The translations under genes and the position numbers were made by a program. DNA of 64,000 bases from an uncultured Clostridia bacterium (GTDB lineage Bacteria > Bacillota > Clostridia > Christensenellales > DTU072). The DNA is taken from NCBI GenBank assembly GCA_934274515.1, contig CAKQTC010000007.1, positions 62,001-126,000 of the forward strand. The letters run 5' to 3'. Positions 9,198 through 17,741 of this stretch are shown here, one piece after another; the first letter of the stretch is position 1; every line of letters starts with the position of its first letter. The notes beneath the pieces are model-generated. The model was not told where the DNA came from, searched no databases, and saw only the letters and a list, made by a program, of their open reading frames with translations.

Positions 9198-9215
9198 CGA
9201 GATGATTTCATGGGG

Positions 9216-9245
9216 TAAAAAATAAAGCGACCGAAAGGTCGCTTT
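9216..9245. terminator. Bidirectional intrinsic terminator after rho
   Basis: A 9-bp perfect stem (9224-9232 with 9237-9245) with a GAAA/TTTC tetraloop is flanked by A-rich sequence on the left, giving a T-run on the minus strand just after the rho stop codon. Confidence 0.8.
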
Positions 9246-9267
9246 AAGATTTTTTAGTTATGAGCGT

Positions 9268-10977
9268 TTAATTCTTCCAAAAACCTTGTTTTTGCATTAT
9301 TTTAATTTTCAAATCCATTTGCTCCATAAACTCTTTATTCGTTTTGGTTTTTATGAGTTCGTTTATCATGATTTCGGACGCGTCGCCTCCGTCGCCTGCG
9401 TTCAGCATACGGCGCATACCCCAAACGGTTTCGAGTTCTTTTTGCGTAAGAAGAAGTTCCTCTCTTCTCGTTCCGCTCCTGTTAAGGTCGATTGCGGGGA
9501 AGATTCGTTTTTCCGTAAGTCTTCTGTCAAGATGGATTTCCATATTTCCCGTGCCTTTGAACTCTTCATAAATTACGTCGTCCATGCGGCTGCCCGTATC
9601 AATAAGAGCGGTTGCGATAATCGTAAGACTACCGCCGTTTTCTATATTTCTTGCCGCTCCGAAAAATCTTTTAGGGCTGTGCAATGCGCCGGGGTCTATT
9701 CCGCCCGACAACGTTCTTCCGGTAGGGGCGATTGTTAGGTTATACGCTCTCGCAAGCCTTGTAAGACTATCCATAAGTATAACGACGTCTTCTCCGAGTT
9801 CGACAAGGCGTTTTGCTCTTTCGAGTACAAGTTCCGCCGCTTTTGTATGATGTTCGGGCATTTCGTCGAAAGTCGAATACACGACCTCGCCTTTTATAGA
9901 ACGTTGCATATCCGTTACTTCTTCGGGACGTTCGTCAATAAGCAACACGATAAGATGCGCTGAAGGATAATTAACGGAAATACTGTTTGCAACTTTTTTT
10001 AACAAAGTCGTTTTACCGGCTTTCGGCGGCGAAACAATCATTGCCCTTTGTCCTTTTCCTATCGGCGCAACCAAGTCGATGCTTCTTATCGCAAGGTCGT
10101 TCTTTTCGCCTTCTATTTCCAGTCTGAATCTCGAATCGGGATAAATAGGAGTAAGATAATCGAAATTTTTTCTCTTAAATGCCGTTTCCGGGTCACGTCC
10201 GTTTACTTCGATTATATTAACTACGCCGGCAGGGCGATTTTCGCAGGTTTTTCTCGCTTCGGCTTTAACCCAGTCGCCTTTTCTAAGTCCGCATTTTTTT
10301 ATCTTTTGTGCGGCAATGTAGGCGTCTTTATCGCTACCTTCGTAGTTATGCGCGCGTAAAAAACCGTACCCGTCCGGCATAATTTCAAGCACGCCTTCTT
10401 TTAATTCTAGCGGCAACTCTTCTTGCTGGGAATTGTTCACGGCAAATTGCTCGTCGTTTTCAATCGTTTTTTTATCCGTGTTAATCACTTGTTGGGCTGG
10501 TTGTGCAGGCACAGAATCCCGTTTTGCAAAAGTTTTCTTTTGTTGCGTCGAATCAAAAACTCGTTTGTACTGTTTTTTTGCGTTTTCCGAACTATCGTCG
10601 GTAAATCCTTTATCGACAGAAGACGTAATACCTTTCAAAATCGCGTTTTTCATAGGTTTATCGATTAAAAACGCATGAGCGTCGATATTTTCGGTGTTTT
10701 CCGTTACTTCCGTCTTTTTGTCAACGTTGCCACCGCTATCTCTAAGGACGATTTTGCCGGGCGTTTTAGGCGGTCTGCCCGCTTTTCTTTCGGGTTTTTG
10801 CTCTTTTTTTTCTATGCCTTCTTTGGCTATTCTTGCGCAAATTGAAGATATTAAGTCGCCTTTTTTCATCGACGTCGGGCTCTTTACCCCGAGCGTTCTG
10901 CCAATTATTCGAAGTTCGTATAACGGCATCGCTTCAAGAGTAGCCTCGTTAAAATTTGTGTAATCGTATACGTTCAT
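9268..10977 (-). CDS. rho: Transcription termination factor Rho with a long N-terminal insertion
   Basis: Rho is a hexameric RNA helicase that ends transcription. The 569-residue protein has a Rho_N helical domain (residues 1-50), an insertion of about 135 residues rich in K, E, Q and N (55-188), the cold-shock RNA-binding domain (about 190-260, PDGYGFLR), then the motor with Walker A SPPKAGKTT (316-324), Walker B VVILMDSLTRLARAYN, the Q-loop/R-loop region GALHSPKRFFGAARNIENGG and the arginine finger LIDTGSRMDD. Insertions at this site occur in many Rho proteins and can change RNA specificity. This one contains an AT-hook-like KAGRPPKTPG. A strong GGAGG precedes the ATG. Confidence 0.97.
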   Translation of the reverse strand: MNVYDYTNFNEATLEAMPLYELRIIGRTLGVKSPTSMKKGDLISSICARIAKEGIEKKEQKPERKAGRPPKTPGKIVLRDSGGNVDKKTEVTENTENIDAHAFLIDKPMKNAILKGITSSVDKGFTDDSSENAKKQYKRVFDSTQQKKTFAKRDSVPAQPAQQVINTDKKTIENDEQFAVNNSQQEELPLELKEGVLEIMPDGYGFLRAHNYEGSDKDAYIAAQKIKKCGLRKGDWVKAEARKTCENRPAGVVNIIEVNGRDPETAFKRKNFDYLTPIYPDSRFRLEIEGEKNDLAIRSIDLVAPIGKGQRAMIVSPPKAGKTTLLKKVANSISVNYPSAHLIVLLIDERPEEVTDMQRSIKGEVVYSTFDEMPEHHTKAAELVLERAKRLVELGEDVVILMDSLTRLARAYNLTIAPTGRTLSGGIDPGALHSPKRFFGAARNIENGGSLTIIATALIDTGSRMDDVIYEEFKGTGNMEIHLDRRLTEKRIFPAIDLNRSGTRREELLLTQKELETVWGMRRMLNAGDGGDASEIMINELIKTKTNKEFMEQMDLKIKIMQKQGFWKN

Positions 10978-11261
10978 TATTTTTTTTGTGATCCTCCGAT
11001 TTATGTCGAATTATTTTAATATAATGGGAAACTGCTTATATGATAACCGCTTTTGCTTAAAAAACTAACTAATAAATATTATTGTCATCTTCTCGGCGAT
11101 ATACCTACGCAAACGCGTATTTTTTGATAATTCGTAAAAATAAATAACTTTATGGCGCAAAGTAAACGTTGCGCACACAACACGCCGAAAACGTTTTGTT
11201 TTACTACTCCATACGGTTTCGCTCCTATATATTGTCTAGGGAAATTTGTATAACCGTACTT

Positions 11262-11290
11262 ATTGTAACATCAAAAATTTGGCGTGTCAA
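11262..11290 (-). promoter_or_regulatory. Candidate rho promoter with a ~280-nt leader
   Basis: TTGACA (11285-11290), 17-bp spacer and TACAAT (11262-11267) on the minus strand predict a start near 11255. The rho start codon is at 10977, so the leader would be about 280 nt and contains no gene. The gap 10978-11333 holds only this promoter and leader. Confidence 0.6.
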
Positions 11291-11333
11291 GTCTGCGAAC
11301 GGCAGGCGTTCTAACTTTAAGTTTCGATTAAAA

Positions 11334-11540
11334 TCAAAATTTCTTATTTTTTTGTTTAAGTTTTGTTTTATTGCCGTTTTCATCGACGACATAAGTATTA
11401 TCGAGATGTGCTTTAAGACTGCTTTTCATGCTTTCGACGTATTCTTTTCTCAGTCTTGCCTGCTCTTCCTTTTCTTCGTCGCTAAGTCCTTGCTCTCTCG
11501 ACTTTTTCGCAAGATGATTAATTCTTTCTATATCCACCAT
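11334..11540 (-). CDS. DUF896 (YnzC/YneB-type) small protein
   Basis: A 68-residue cytoplasmic protein with the DUF896 pattern: ERINHLAKKSREQGLSDEEK, a charged helix-turn-helix, then SLKAHLDNTYVVDENGN. In Bacillus subtilis relatives lie in SOS-regulated operons, but the molecular role is not established and no LexA box was recognised here. An ideal AAGGAGG ribosome site precedes the ATG. It sits alone, upstream of the rho promoter on the same strand. Confidence 0.88.
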   Translation of the reverse strand: MVDIERINHLAKKSREQGLSDEEKEEQARLRKEYVESMKSSLKAHLDNTYVVDENGNKTKLKQKNKKF

Positions 11541-11567
11541 TATATCTCCTCCTTTAATTTATAACAA

Positions 11568-11604
11568 CAATCATAAATACCGGCCGTGCTGGTAGTTATG
11601 ATTG
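11568..11604. repeat. Inverted repeat upstream of the DUF896 gene
   Basis: Nine perfect pairs (11568-11576 with 11596-11604) extend after one mismatch into four more pairs around a 9-base loop, just upstream of the DUF896 ribosome site. It may be an operator or a leader hairpin. Confidence 0.4.
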
Positions 11605-11737
11605 GGAATTTTGTGCCTAAATCAGCAAAAATCGTGCTTGTCTATTTTAAGTTACCATTTTATAATATTTTTATATTTCGATTCTATGAGGTGTATAATG
11701 AAAAATCAAAACGGATACGTTGACAGTTTTGCAAAGT

Positions 11738-11956
11738 TCATTCAATGCCCCATTTTACGCCGCTCGCAGCGATTTTATCTTTTAGAAAATCGGCATAGCA
11801 ATCGCCGTCGAGTTTGCCGAGATAGTACGCCTCGTCGCCAATACGAGTAACGCACGCGCACACGTTGTACGGCGCGCCTCCGATTCTGTTTTCGTATCCG
11901 TTTTCGATGGGCGTTACGTCAACAAGGCACTCGCCTATACAAACTACTTTTGCCAT
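11738..11956 (-). pseudogene. Truncated PfkB-family sugar kinase (fructokinase-like) N-terminus
   Basis: The 72 residues match the start of ribokinase/fructokinase proteins: VCIGECLVDVTP, the substrate-binding GGAPYNVCACVTRIGDEAYYLGKLDGD, and FLKDKIAASGV, where an intact protein would continue for about 230 more residues. Instead the frame ends in a stop five codons later and the following 100 bases do not resume it. The catalytic GAGD motif is missing, so it cannot be an active kinase. The break lies at the edge of the accessory segment 11.7-17.3 kb, which suggests a deletion or insertion boundary. Confidence 0.8.
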
Positions 11957-12122
11957 ATCTCGATATATCCGACCGTATTTTTCTTTTGCGTTGAAAAACG
12001 CTACTTATTGTTATTTTGTCTATTTCGCTATTTTTTTCTTCTTTGACGGCGATTATGCCTTTTGGTGTGCTAATTTGCCATTGCGTCGCACTTTTTTGGC
12101 ATCGCGTGCAATTTTCTTTCAA

Positions 12123-13238
12123 TCAAAACTCATCAGGCGCGCTTATGCCGAAAGTGAGCGGAAAGATTTTGCTCTCGTCCAAAGTTCTGCTCGTGCCGTT
12201 GATTGCAAGGCGCACAAACTCGGCAACTTCAAACGCAAATTGCGGCTTTTTATCGGTTTTTGGCACGCTCGCTTTGCCATCGTCTACGCAAACCTCAAAG
12301 CACTCACCGCCAATTGAGATTGTTTCTTGAACGTTTTCAAAGCGTTTTATGCTCGTTTCGAGGTTGAGCACCAAAAGCATTTGGACAAATCTCGCCATAT
12401 CGTACACTTTGATTTGAAGTCCGTCCGAGAGCGACGCTCCCTCGCAAATGCCGTCAAGCACGCTTGCAAGGCGCACGTCGAGAGGATTGACAAGCACGTT
12501 GAACGTCTTGACGTTTTCAAAATCTGCAACCGCTTTCATAAGGCTGCCAACAACGCTCAAATCGGATAGGCATAGTTCGCCGACGCCTAGATTTTTGCGC
12601 GTTGCAAAGGTGTAATAACCGACGATTTTGCCGTCTTTGCGCACCGTGCGAAGTTGAGATTTTGAAAACTGCAAACAAGGGACAAAACTCTCTTTCGTCC
12701 TAAGTTTCAAAGGCGAAAACTCTTGATAGATGTCAAAAATCTCGTCCAAATCCTCGGCTTTGAACTCGTTTATGCGCAACGAGCAATCGCTTGCCGCGTG
12801 GGCGTAAAAATAGCAATCGAAAGTGTAGCAAAGCGTTGAAAAACACTTTGTGTAGCCGTGGCGAGCATATCTTTTTCTTGCGCCGGTGAGCATTGAAAAC
12901 ACCACTTGATTTTGTCTGTTGTCGGCGTCGATACGCTCCATAAGAGCGCGCATATAGCCCTTGCCTTGACACTCCGGCAATGTTGCGACGCTGCCCAAAA
13001 ATACAAACGGAAACTCGCCTTGCGACGTGGCGATAACCCCCGGGATATTCCCTGCCGCTGCAACGCCCTTACCACCGTCCTCGACGATGTAGTGATACTG
13101 CAAAAGGTTGCATTTGTCGCCGTACGCCTTGGGCATTATTTGCCTAAAATCAAATCCGTCCTCGCGCACGGGACAAAACGCCGAATTGACGATTTTCAGC
13201 GTATCTTCCAAATTCTCTCTTCCGTAAACGATTTGCAT
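12123..13238 (-). CDS. GNAT-family N-acetyltransferase (Eis-like two-domain type)
   Basis: Residues 1-150 form a GNAT fold with the acetyl-CoA pyrophosphate-binding motif in ATLPECQGKGYMRALM, followed by FSMLTGARKRYARHGYTKC. Residues of about 160-371 resemble the second GNAT-like and sterol-carrier-like domains of Eis proteins, which acetylate aminoglycosides or protein lysines. The true substrate is unknown. A strong GGAGG lies inside the end of the upstream TIR gene and the two genes are separated by one base, so translation is coupled. That makes it a likely partner of the TIR protein, not only a neighbour. Confidence 0.85.
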   Translation of the reverse strand: MQIVYGRENLEDTLKIVNSAFCPVREDGFDFRQIMPKAYGDKCNLLQYHYIVEDGGKGVAAAGNIPGVIATSQGEFPFVFLGSVATLPECQGKGYMRALMERIDADNRQNQVVFSMLTGARKRYARHGYTKCFSTLCYTFDCYFYAHAASDCSLRINEFKAEDLDEIFDIYQEFSPLKLRTKESFVPCLQFSKSQLRTVRKDGKIVGYYTFATRKNLGVGELCLSDLSVVGSLMKAVADFENVKTFNVLVNPLDVRLASVLDGICEGASLSDGLQIKVYDMARFVQMLLVLNLETSIKRFENVQETISIGGECFEVCVDDGKASVPKTDKKPQFAFEVAEFVRLAINGTSRTLDESKIFPLTFGISAPDEF

Positions 13239-13239
13239 A

Positions 13240-16200
13240 TCAGCCTCCGATGTCGTGTATAATTTCGGAAATTATCCTTGCCGCGCCCGTTGACGATTTG
13301 CCCGTGCGCATGAGCGCAACGCTTGGGAACGAATCCCCCTCGAACTGCGCAAGCAACGGCAAATCTCTTGTGAAAAGCACGGCTTTTATGTGGTTGTTGT
13401 TGATAAGGTCCTCAACGTATTTGTCCGCACTGACGGGGTCTTTTGCCATAATCGCATTGTACTCGGTCATGCCGACAATCATGACGTTGAAGTCGCTCGG
13501 CGCATAGACGGCTTTGTTAAACAGCGTGATATCGCGCACGACCACAACGTTGTCGAAACCGCGGTTCAAATCCGTCTTTCGCAATATCTCTATTCCTCGA
13601 TTTGCAAAGTCATCAAAGGTGATGAGCCTTGACATTTTGCCCCTTGTCTTGTCCTTGCCAAGCGGCGTGCAGAAGGTTTCGTTGAACTTTTTCAGAGTCA
13701 TGGTTTGCGGCGTCTTTATCCTCACGCCCTCGTTGGTTGACAAGAAGATATAGTTGCCAATCTCAAATATATCGTCAACTCCCTCGAACTGCAAACTTTC
13801 AAGCGAATAGGTGTCGGCAAAGGCGTAGTTTTCGATGTATCGAACGCTGTCCGGCACCAAAATGTGCTTTGTGAACATACAGCAAGATATGGAGTCACTG
13901 CCGATTGTCACGACGTCGTTTGGTATCACCACGTCGTCTTTTATGCCGCTGGGCACTCTAAACAACGTCTTGCCGTTTTGGTCGTTGCAATACATATATC
14001 CGTTTTCGTCCGAATAGAACGTCGGATTTCCCTTTTCAACCTCGATAAAGCCGAGGTTGTCGCAAAAGTCCGAAAAATTGGTGTTGGACTCTTTCACGCT
14101 TGGCGGAATAATGTATTTCTCAACGTTTTTGAGGTAGGAAAGCGCATTTGTTTCAAGCACCTCGACGCTATCGGGAATACGCACCTCGCCTCGCAGCGCG
14201 TTGGTTGCAAAATACAGACGTTTTTTGTCCTTTGAAACGAGCATTTGGCCGTTATACTCGGTGGCAAACGCGGGATTCGAGGGCGATACGACAATTTTTT
14301 CAAGCCCTAGACAGCGGCTCGCCAAGGGGTGATTGTATTTAAGATAGTTGTCGCCTAGTTTTATAAGTTTGAGCTTTGGGCAGTTGATAATCGCCCACGG
14401 CTTGACGCAAAGTTCTTTTGCGCCGCTCTCGTTGCGAGTTTTGGGTGCAAAATCTATCTCTTCAAGTTCAAAACAGTTGGCAAACACCGCTCGTCCCACC
14501 TCGGTTACGCAGGGCGGAATGCTGATTTTTTTGATGTTTTCCGCACCGAAAAAGAATTTGTCGGGCAACTTTTCAAACCTCGCCTTGCTCAAAAACTCCT
14601 TCCGCAACGGACACGCGTCGTAATATTGTGATATTTTGTAGAGCGTAAGCGCGGCTTGCTCGAAACGGTAATCGGAGAGTAACTCGTCCAAATCCAAAAC
14701 CGACAAAACGTCAAATTCTTTGAGGTATTTCAGCACGTGAAAATCGTTTTTGATTGGCTGCAACGTCTCCTGCACTAGTTCTTTGTCATTGCGATGTTGC
14801 GATATTTGTTCGTAGGCGTAGGAAGCTGCAAAATAACTCCTCACGTCGTCGTTCAAAAAGTAGTACTCGTCGGCAATCTTGTTGAGCACGGGATAATAGT
14901 CCCTAAACCTCAGCGAATTGCCCAGAACAGGTATCGCCTCGTCTATGCCGTGCGAGGCGTAGGACGTCTTTTTGAGGTTGTCGATTTCGCTCCACACTAC
15001 CTTTAAGATGACATCCTCGATGTTGACGACGCTGTCTTTGAACATTGCCGAGATTTTTTTGGGAATGGAATACGCCCCGTCCCCCTCGAACAGCTTTTTG
15101 TAGACCAAGATTTTGGAGTCGAACTCGTCCTTGACGTCGTATATCGAAAAATCTCTGCCGTCGCCGATAGCGTCCAAAAGCAAGTTGATTTTGGTGAAGT
15201 TGTCAAACACTTCAAAGAATCTGTCGTCACAATCAAGCTCGTCGAATTGAGCCGCGACGTCGCTTGTATCAACGCCCTTGCCCGTCAATTTGTTGACGAC
15301 GTACGCCACGATTTGCTTTTTGCCAAGCGGCAAAACAGAATACTTTTCAAAGTGCGAAAAAGTGTCGTAGTCCGCAGTCAACGACAACTTTCCGTCGGCA
15401 TTTAGGCTTGTTGAGGGCAACACCACTCTAAACGCGCCGTCCATTTCTTTTATCTCACTCACAACGTTTTGCTTATCGCTTGCCGAGAGCGAATCGAAGT
15501 TGTCGATGAGCAGCGTGATTTTCGTCTTGAACGCGCTGAAATTGAAAAGGTCGTAGTAGTTGAGCCTGTATGCAAGCGCGCTCCTGTCGCCGATATACTT
15601 TTTGACTGCGTCCCTGCCCCTGTACGCCAAGTTGCCAAGGTCGATGTAAAGGGACAAATCCGACTTTTTGAACCAAGTTTTCAAAAGACTCGTGATGCCG
15701 CATCCGAATCGAACGTGCAAAAACACATCTCCGCTTTTGGCAATCAAATCATCGCAAGTAACTCTCTTTTGGTCGTCGTCACAAACAACGTCGGGGATGC
15801 AATCTTGCCACACCTCGTCCTCGCCGCTTTCCAAAACAAAAAGCGTTCTTGCAGTGCGCAAAACCATTGGCGTGGTTTCATAACTCAAAGCACTCGTGTG
15901 GTCGAATTGCGCCTCTTGCGTTTCAAAAAACTTGCTTGCTTGGCACACGTCGTAAAGGCTGTCGATGAGCGACTCTATATCACTGCAATTTTGATAGGCG
16001 TCGTCAATCGCGCCGTTGAAAAGCGCGTATATCTTTTCGTCAACAAGGTTGCGATTCGGGTCGTCTGCAACCTGCAAATTTGCCCTGTATTGGTGCGAAA
16101 AGCGATGATTTGCACTTCTAAACGGCTTTGCAAAATACAGATTTTGTGGCACTTGCGCGCCATACTCGGTATTTGCAAGTTTGAAAAGCGCGTACAGCAC

Positions 16201-16887
16201 GTTTTTTGCAAAAATCAAGTTTGAGTTTTGAGAGGAATCTGTGCAAAAATCGCCCTCGCCTTCAAGCGCAAAACAATATCCGTTTGCGCACCTATGCGCC
16301 ACAAGCGACGAGAAATTGGCGTATTGTGAGATATATACCCCCTCTTTTTCCTTGTCGGATACGCTTGCCAAAAAACTCAAAAGCGGTTCGAGCATTTCCC
16401 AATGCGCATTGGCACACATATTGGAAATCCAGTTCAAAAAGCCCACGCCCTCGTCGCTGAATTTCACGTTGCAAATCTTCAAACAGCGTTTCAGATTGTT
16501 GTTTGCAAGCACCTTTTTACACAAATCATCAACCGTTTCCGACCGTCTGTCGAAAGCGATTTGCTGATAGTTGTTGATGTCAGCCTCAACAAAGGAGTGA
16601 CGCGAGCCGTCCAAGTCAGCGATTACTATTGCCGTGTTCGAGGACTTGTCGCGCACCAACTTAAATTCCTTTTGACAATATTCGCTGTCGCTGTAGTTTT
16701 TGGAATTGAAAAGCAAAAATACGTCGCACGAGGCAATGGAAGTGGCAATGTTTATCTGCCATTTGTCCCCAACCTCAATGGACTTTTCGTCAAACCAAGT
16801 CAAAATACGATTTTTTTGCAAAAAATCGTTCACTTGGCGCACAATCTCAACGTCCTTGTGACTATAACTTATAAAAACTCTGCTCAT
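13240..16887 (-). CDS. TIR / degenerate NACHT-STAND-like / BspA-LRR / HprK-N-like receptor protein
   Basis: A 1215-residue protein. Residues 1-125 are a TIR domain (SRVFISYSHKDVEIV, FDEKSIEVGDKW, then SEYCQKEF with a glutamate where NAD-cleaving TIRs carry the catalytic one). About 130-370 is a helical region. Residues 390-610 look like a NACHT/STAND NTPase: a P-loop-like RFGCGITSLL that has lost the Walker lysine, a Walker B-like LLIDNFDSL and the LPLGKKQIVAYV segment seen in NACHT proteins. Residues 774-1072 are BspA-type (LRR_5) repeats such as IPDSVEVLETNAL. Residues 1110-1215 resemble the N-terminal domain of HPr kinase (VMIVGMTEYNAI, AVLFTRDLP). ATG at 16887 is chosen over 16926 because GAGGAAAC precedes it. 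It is cytoplasmic with no membrane segment. An antiphage or NLR-like role is inferred. Confidence 0.8.
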   Translation of the reverse strand: MSRVFISYSHKDVEIVRQVNDFLQKNRILTWFDEKSIEVGDKWQINIATSIASCDVFLLFNSKNYSDSEYCQKEFKLVRDKSSNTAIVIADLDGSRHSFVEADINNYQQIAFDRRSETVDDLCKKVLANNNLKRCLKICNVKFSDEGVGFLNWISNMCANAHWEMLEPLLSFLASVSDKEKEGVYISQYANFSSLVAHRCANGYCFALEGEGDFCTDSSQNSNLIFAKNVLYALFKLANTEYGAQVPQNLYFAKPFRSANHRFSHQYRANLQVADDPNRNLVDEKIYALFNGAIDDAYQNCSDIESLIDSLYDVCQASKFFETQEAQFDHTSALSYETTPMVLRTARTLFVLESGEDEVWQDCIPDVVCDDDQKRVTCDDLIAKSGDVFLHVRFGCGITSLLKTWFKKSDLSLYIDLGNLAYRGRDAVKKYIGDRSALAYRLNYYDLFNFSAFKTKITLLIDNFDSLSASDKQNVVSEIKEMDGAFRVVLPSTSLNADGKLSLTADYDTFSHFEKYSVLPLGKKQIVAYVVNKLTGKGVDTSDVAAQFDELDCDDRFFEVFDNFTKINLLLDAIGDGRDFSIYDVKDEFDSKILVYKKLFEGDGAYSIPKKISAMFKDSVVNIEDVILKVVWSEIDNLKKTSYASHGIDEAIPVLGNSLRFRDYYPVLNKIADEYYFLNDDVRSYFAASYAYEQISQHRNDKELVQETLQPIKNDFHVLKYLKEFDVLSVLDLDELLSDYRFEQAALTLYKISQYYDACPLRKEFLSKARFEKLPDKFFFGAENIKKISIPPCVTEVGRAVFANCFELEEIDFAPKTRNESGAKELCVKPWAIINCPKLKLIKLGDNYLKYNHPLASRCLGLEKIVVSPSNPAFATEYNGQMLVSKDKKRLYFATNALRGEVRIPDSVEVLETNALSYLKNVEKYIIPPSVKESNTNFSDFCDNLGFIEVEKGNPTFYSDENGYMYCNDQNGKTLFRVPSGIKDDVVIPNDVVTIGSDSISCCMFTKHILVPDSVRYIENYAFADTYSLESLQFEGVDDIFEIGNYIFLSTNEGVRIKTPQTMTLKKFNETFCTPLGKDKTRGKMSRLITFDDFANRGIEILRKTDLNRGFDNVVVVRDITLFNKAVYAPSDFNVMIVGMTEYNAIMAKDPVSADKYVEDLINNNHIKAVLFTRDLPLLAQFEGDSFPSVALMRTGKSSTGAARIISEIIHDIGG

Positions 16888-16935
16888 AAGTTTCCTCTTT
16901 TGCGCGACAGCTTGCACGCATGTCATAATATATAA

Positions 16936-16964
16936 ATATTAACATATTAATATATGCAAGTCAA
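16936..16964 (-). promoter_or_regulatory. Promoter of the TIR-GNAT operon
   Basis: On the minus strand TTGACT (16959-16964), a 17-bp spacer and TAATAT (16936-16941) precede the TIR gene start at 16887 by about 45 bp, in a very AT-rich stretch. Confidence 0.65.
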
Positions 16965-17125
16965 TAAAACAAACTTAGCCTAGCAAAGATTGACGGTGCA
17001 AACGGTTGAATCGCAGTCGACAAGAATTGTTCGACCTCGATTTCGTCGCAAACTTTCAATCCACGCTTTTGCAAAAAAAAGACGCGTCGTTGGCAAGTGG
17101 AATTTGAATTGAAAGATTTGTAAAC

Positions 17126-17162
17126 AGTCGGTGGCTATGCACTATGTGCATAGCCGCCGACT
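17126..17162. repeat. 16-bp inverted repeat in the gap between the TIR operon and attL
   Basis: Arms 17126-17141 and 17147-17162 pair over 16 bases with one G-T wobble around a 5-base loop. No clear T-run follows on either strand, so it may be an operator, a REP-like unit or an old terminator. The rest of 16965-17480 contains one small reading frame (17230-17316) and nothing else recognised. Confidence 0.5.
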
Positions 17163-17229
17163 TAACCATTCAATAGTTGTTTTGCAATGTTCAACGCTCG
17201 TGTTTCCAAAACAAATTTGTACAGGCATT

Positions 17230-17316
17230 TTAGTTTTGTTTTCTCTCGGTGGTAAGCAACTCTTTTGTTCTCAATATGATATTGTTATCCAAAATGCCCC
17301 TGTTTAATTTTTTCAT
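17230..17316 (-). CDS. Possible 28-residue small protein or gene remnant
   Basis: An ATG at 17316 follows a perfect GGAGGT at good spacing and opens a frame of 28 residues (MKKLNRGILDNN..., ending TERKQN) before a stop. No family is recognised. It could be a true small protein, a leader peptide, or the start of a broken gene left at the tRNA-Lys integration site. The ribosome site is the only support. Confidence 0.3.
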   Translation of the reverse strand: MKKLNRGILDNNIILRTKELLTTERKQN

Positions 17317-17481
17317 TGTATTTTACCTCCGATTTACTTCGCCTTTCTGCAAAAACTAAAGTAGCATCGGTAAAAGATAGAAGTTTTTAATTTCGCTGTC
17401 TGTTACACGGAAGTCAACGACTAGCAAAAAATTTTATGTAGCAGTACGCAATATCAACGTTCTAAGTAAAAATTTTTGACG

Positions 17482-17510
17482 TTGACTTGTGCTTTTCTCT
17501 GTGCTACAAA
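17482..17510 (+). promoter_or_regulatory. Weak candidate promoter pointing to attL
   Basis: TTGACT (17482-17487), 17-bp spacer, TACAAA (17505-17510) on the plus strand. It is the only promoter-like pair seen upstream of the prophage rep gene, and the 17639-17673 hairpin lies between them. Confidence 0.3.
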
Positions 17511-17630
17511 CGCAGACGAAAGGCGATAAATCGGACGGCAAAACGACATAGAAAAACCTAGTGCGCGAAACACTCGGTTAAAGGTTGTAATGTATTTATA
17601 GTTTTATTTTTAGTCCAAAATAATCTCTTG

Positions 17631-17673
17631 TAAAAAACAAAACGAACTCAAGATTTTCTCTCGGGTTCGTTTT
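17631..17673 (-). terminator. Original tRNA-Lys terminator, now stranded at attL
   Basis: Arms 17639-17649 and 17663-17673 pair over 11 bases with one wobble. On the minus strand the stem is followed by a run of T (17632-17638 complement). It sits just beyond the left copy of the tRNA 3' end, where the host tRNA-Pro/tRNA-Lys transcript would have ended before phage integration. Confidence 0.7.
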
Positions 17674-17680
17674 ATTCTTG

Positions 17681-17728
17681 TTTGGTGCACCTCCAGGGAC
17701 TCGAACCCTGGACCCAATGATTAAGAGT
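17681..17728. repeat. attL, 48-bp core repeat (3' part of tRNA-Lys)
   Basis: This 48-bp sequence is identical to 28450-28497 and contains the T arm, the 3' half of the anticodon arm and the CCA end of tRNA-Lys. The match ends at 17729 (t versus c at 28498). Only a tRNA fragment exists here, so this is the distal junction left by site-specific integration. Confidence 0.93.
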
Positions 17729-17741
17729 TAGGATATCGAAA

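Noticed and set aside
16888..16926. Longer start for the TIR protein at 16926
   Set aside because: The extra 13 residues have no ribosome site and overlap the region just after the -10. GAGGAAAC before the ATG at 16887 and the TIR fold starting right there favour the shorter form.
17050..17080. CRISPR-repeat-like string TTTCAATCCACGC
   Set aside because: It resembles the end of some CRISPR repeats but occurs once, with no second copy at spacer distance and no cas gene in the window.
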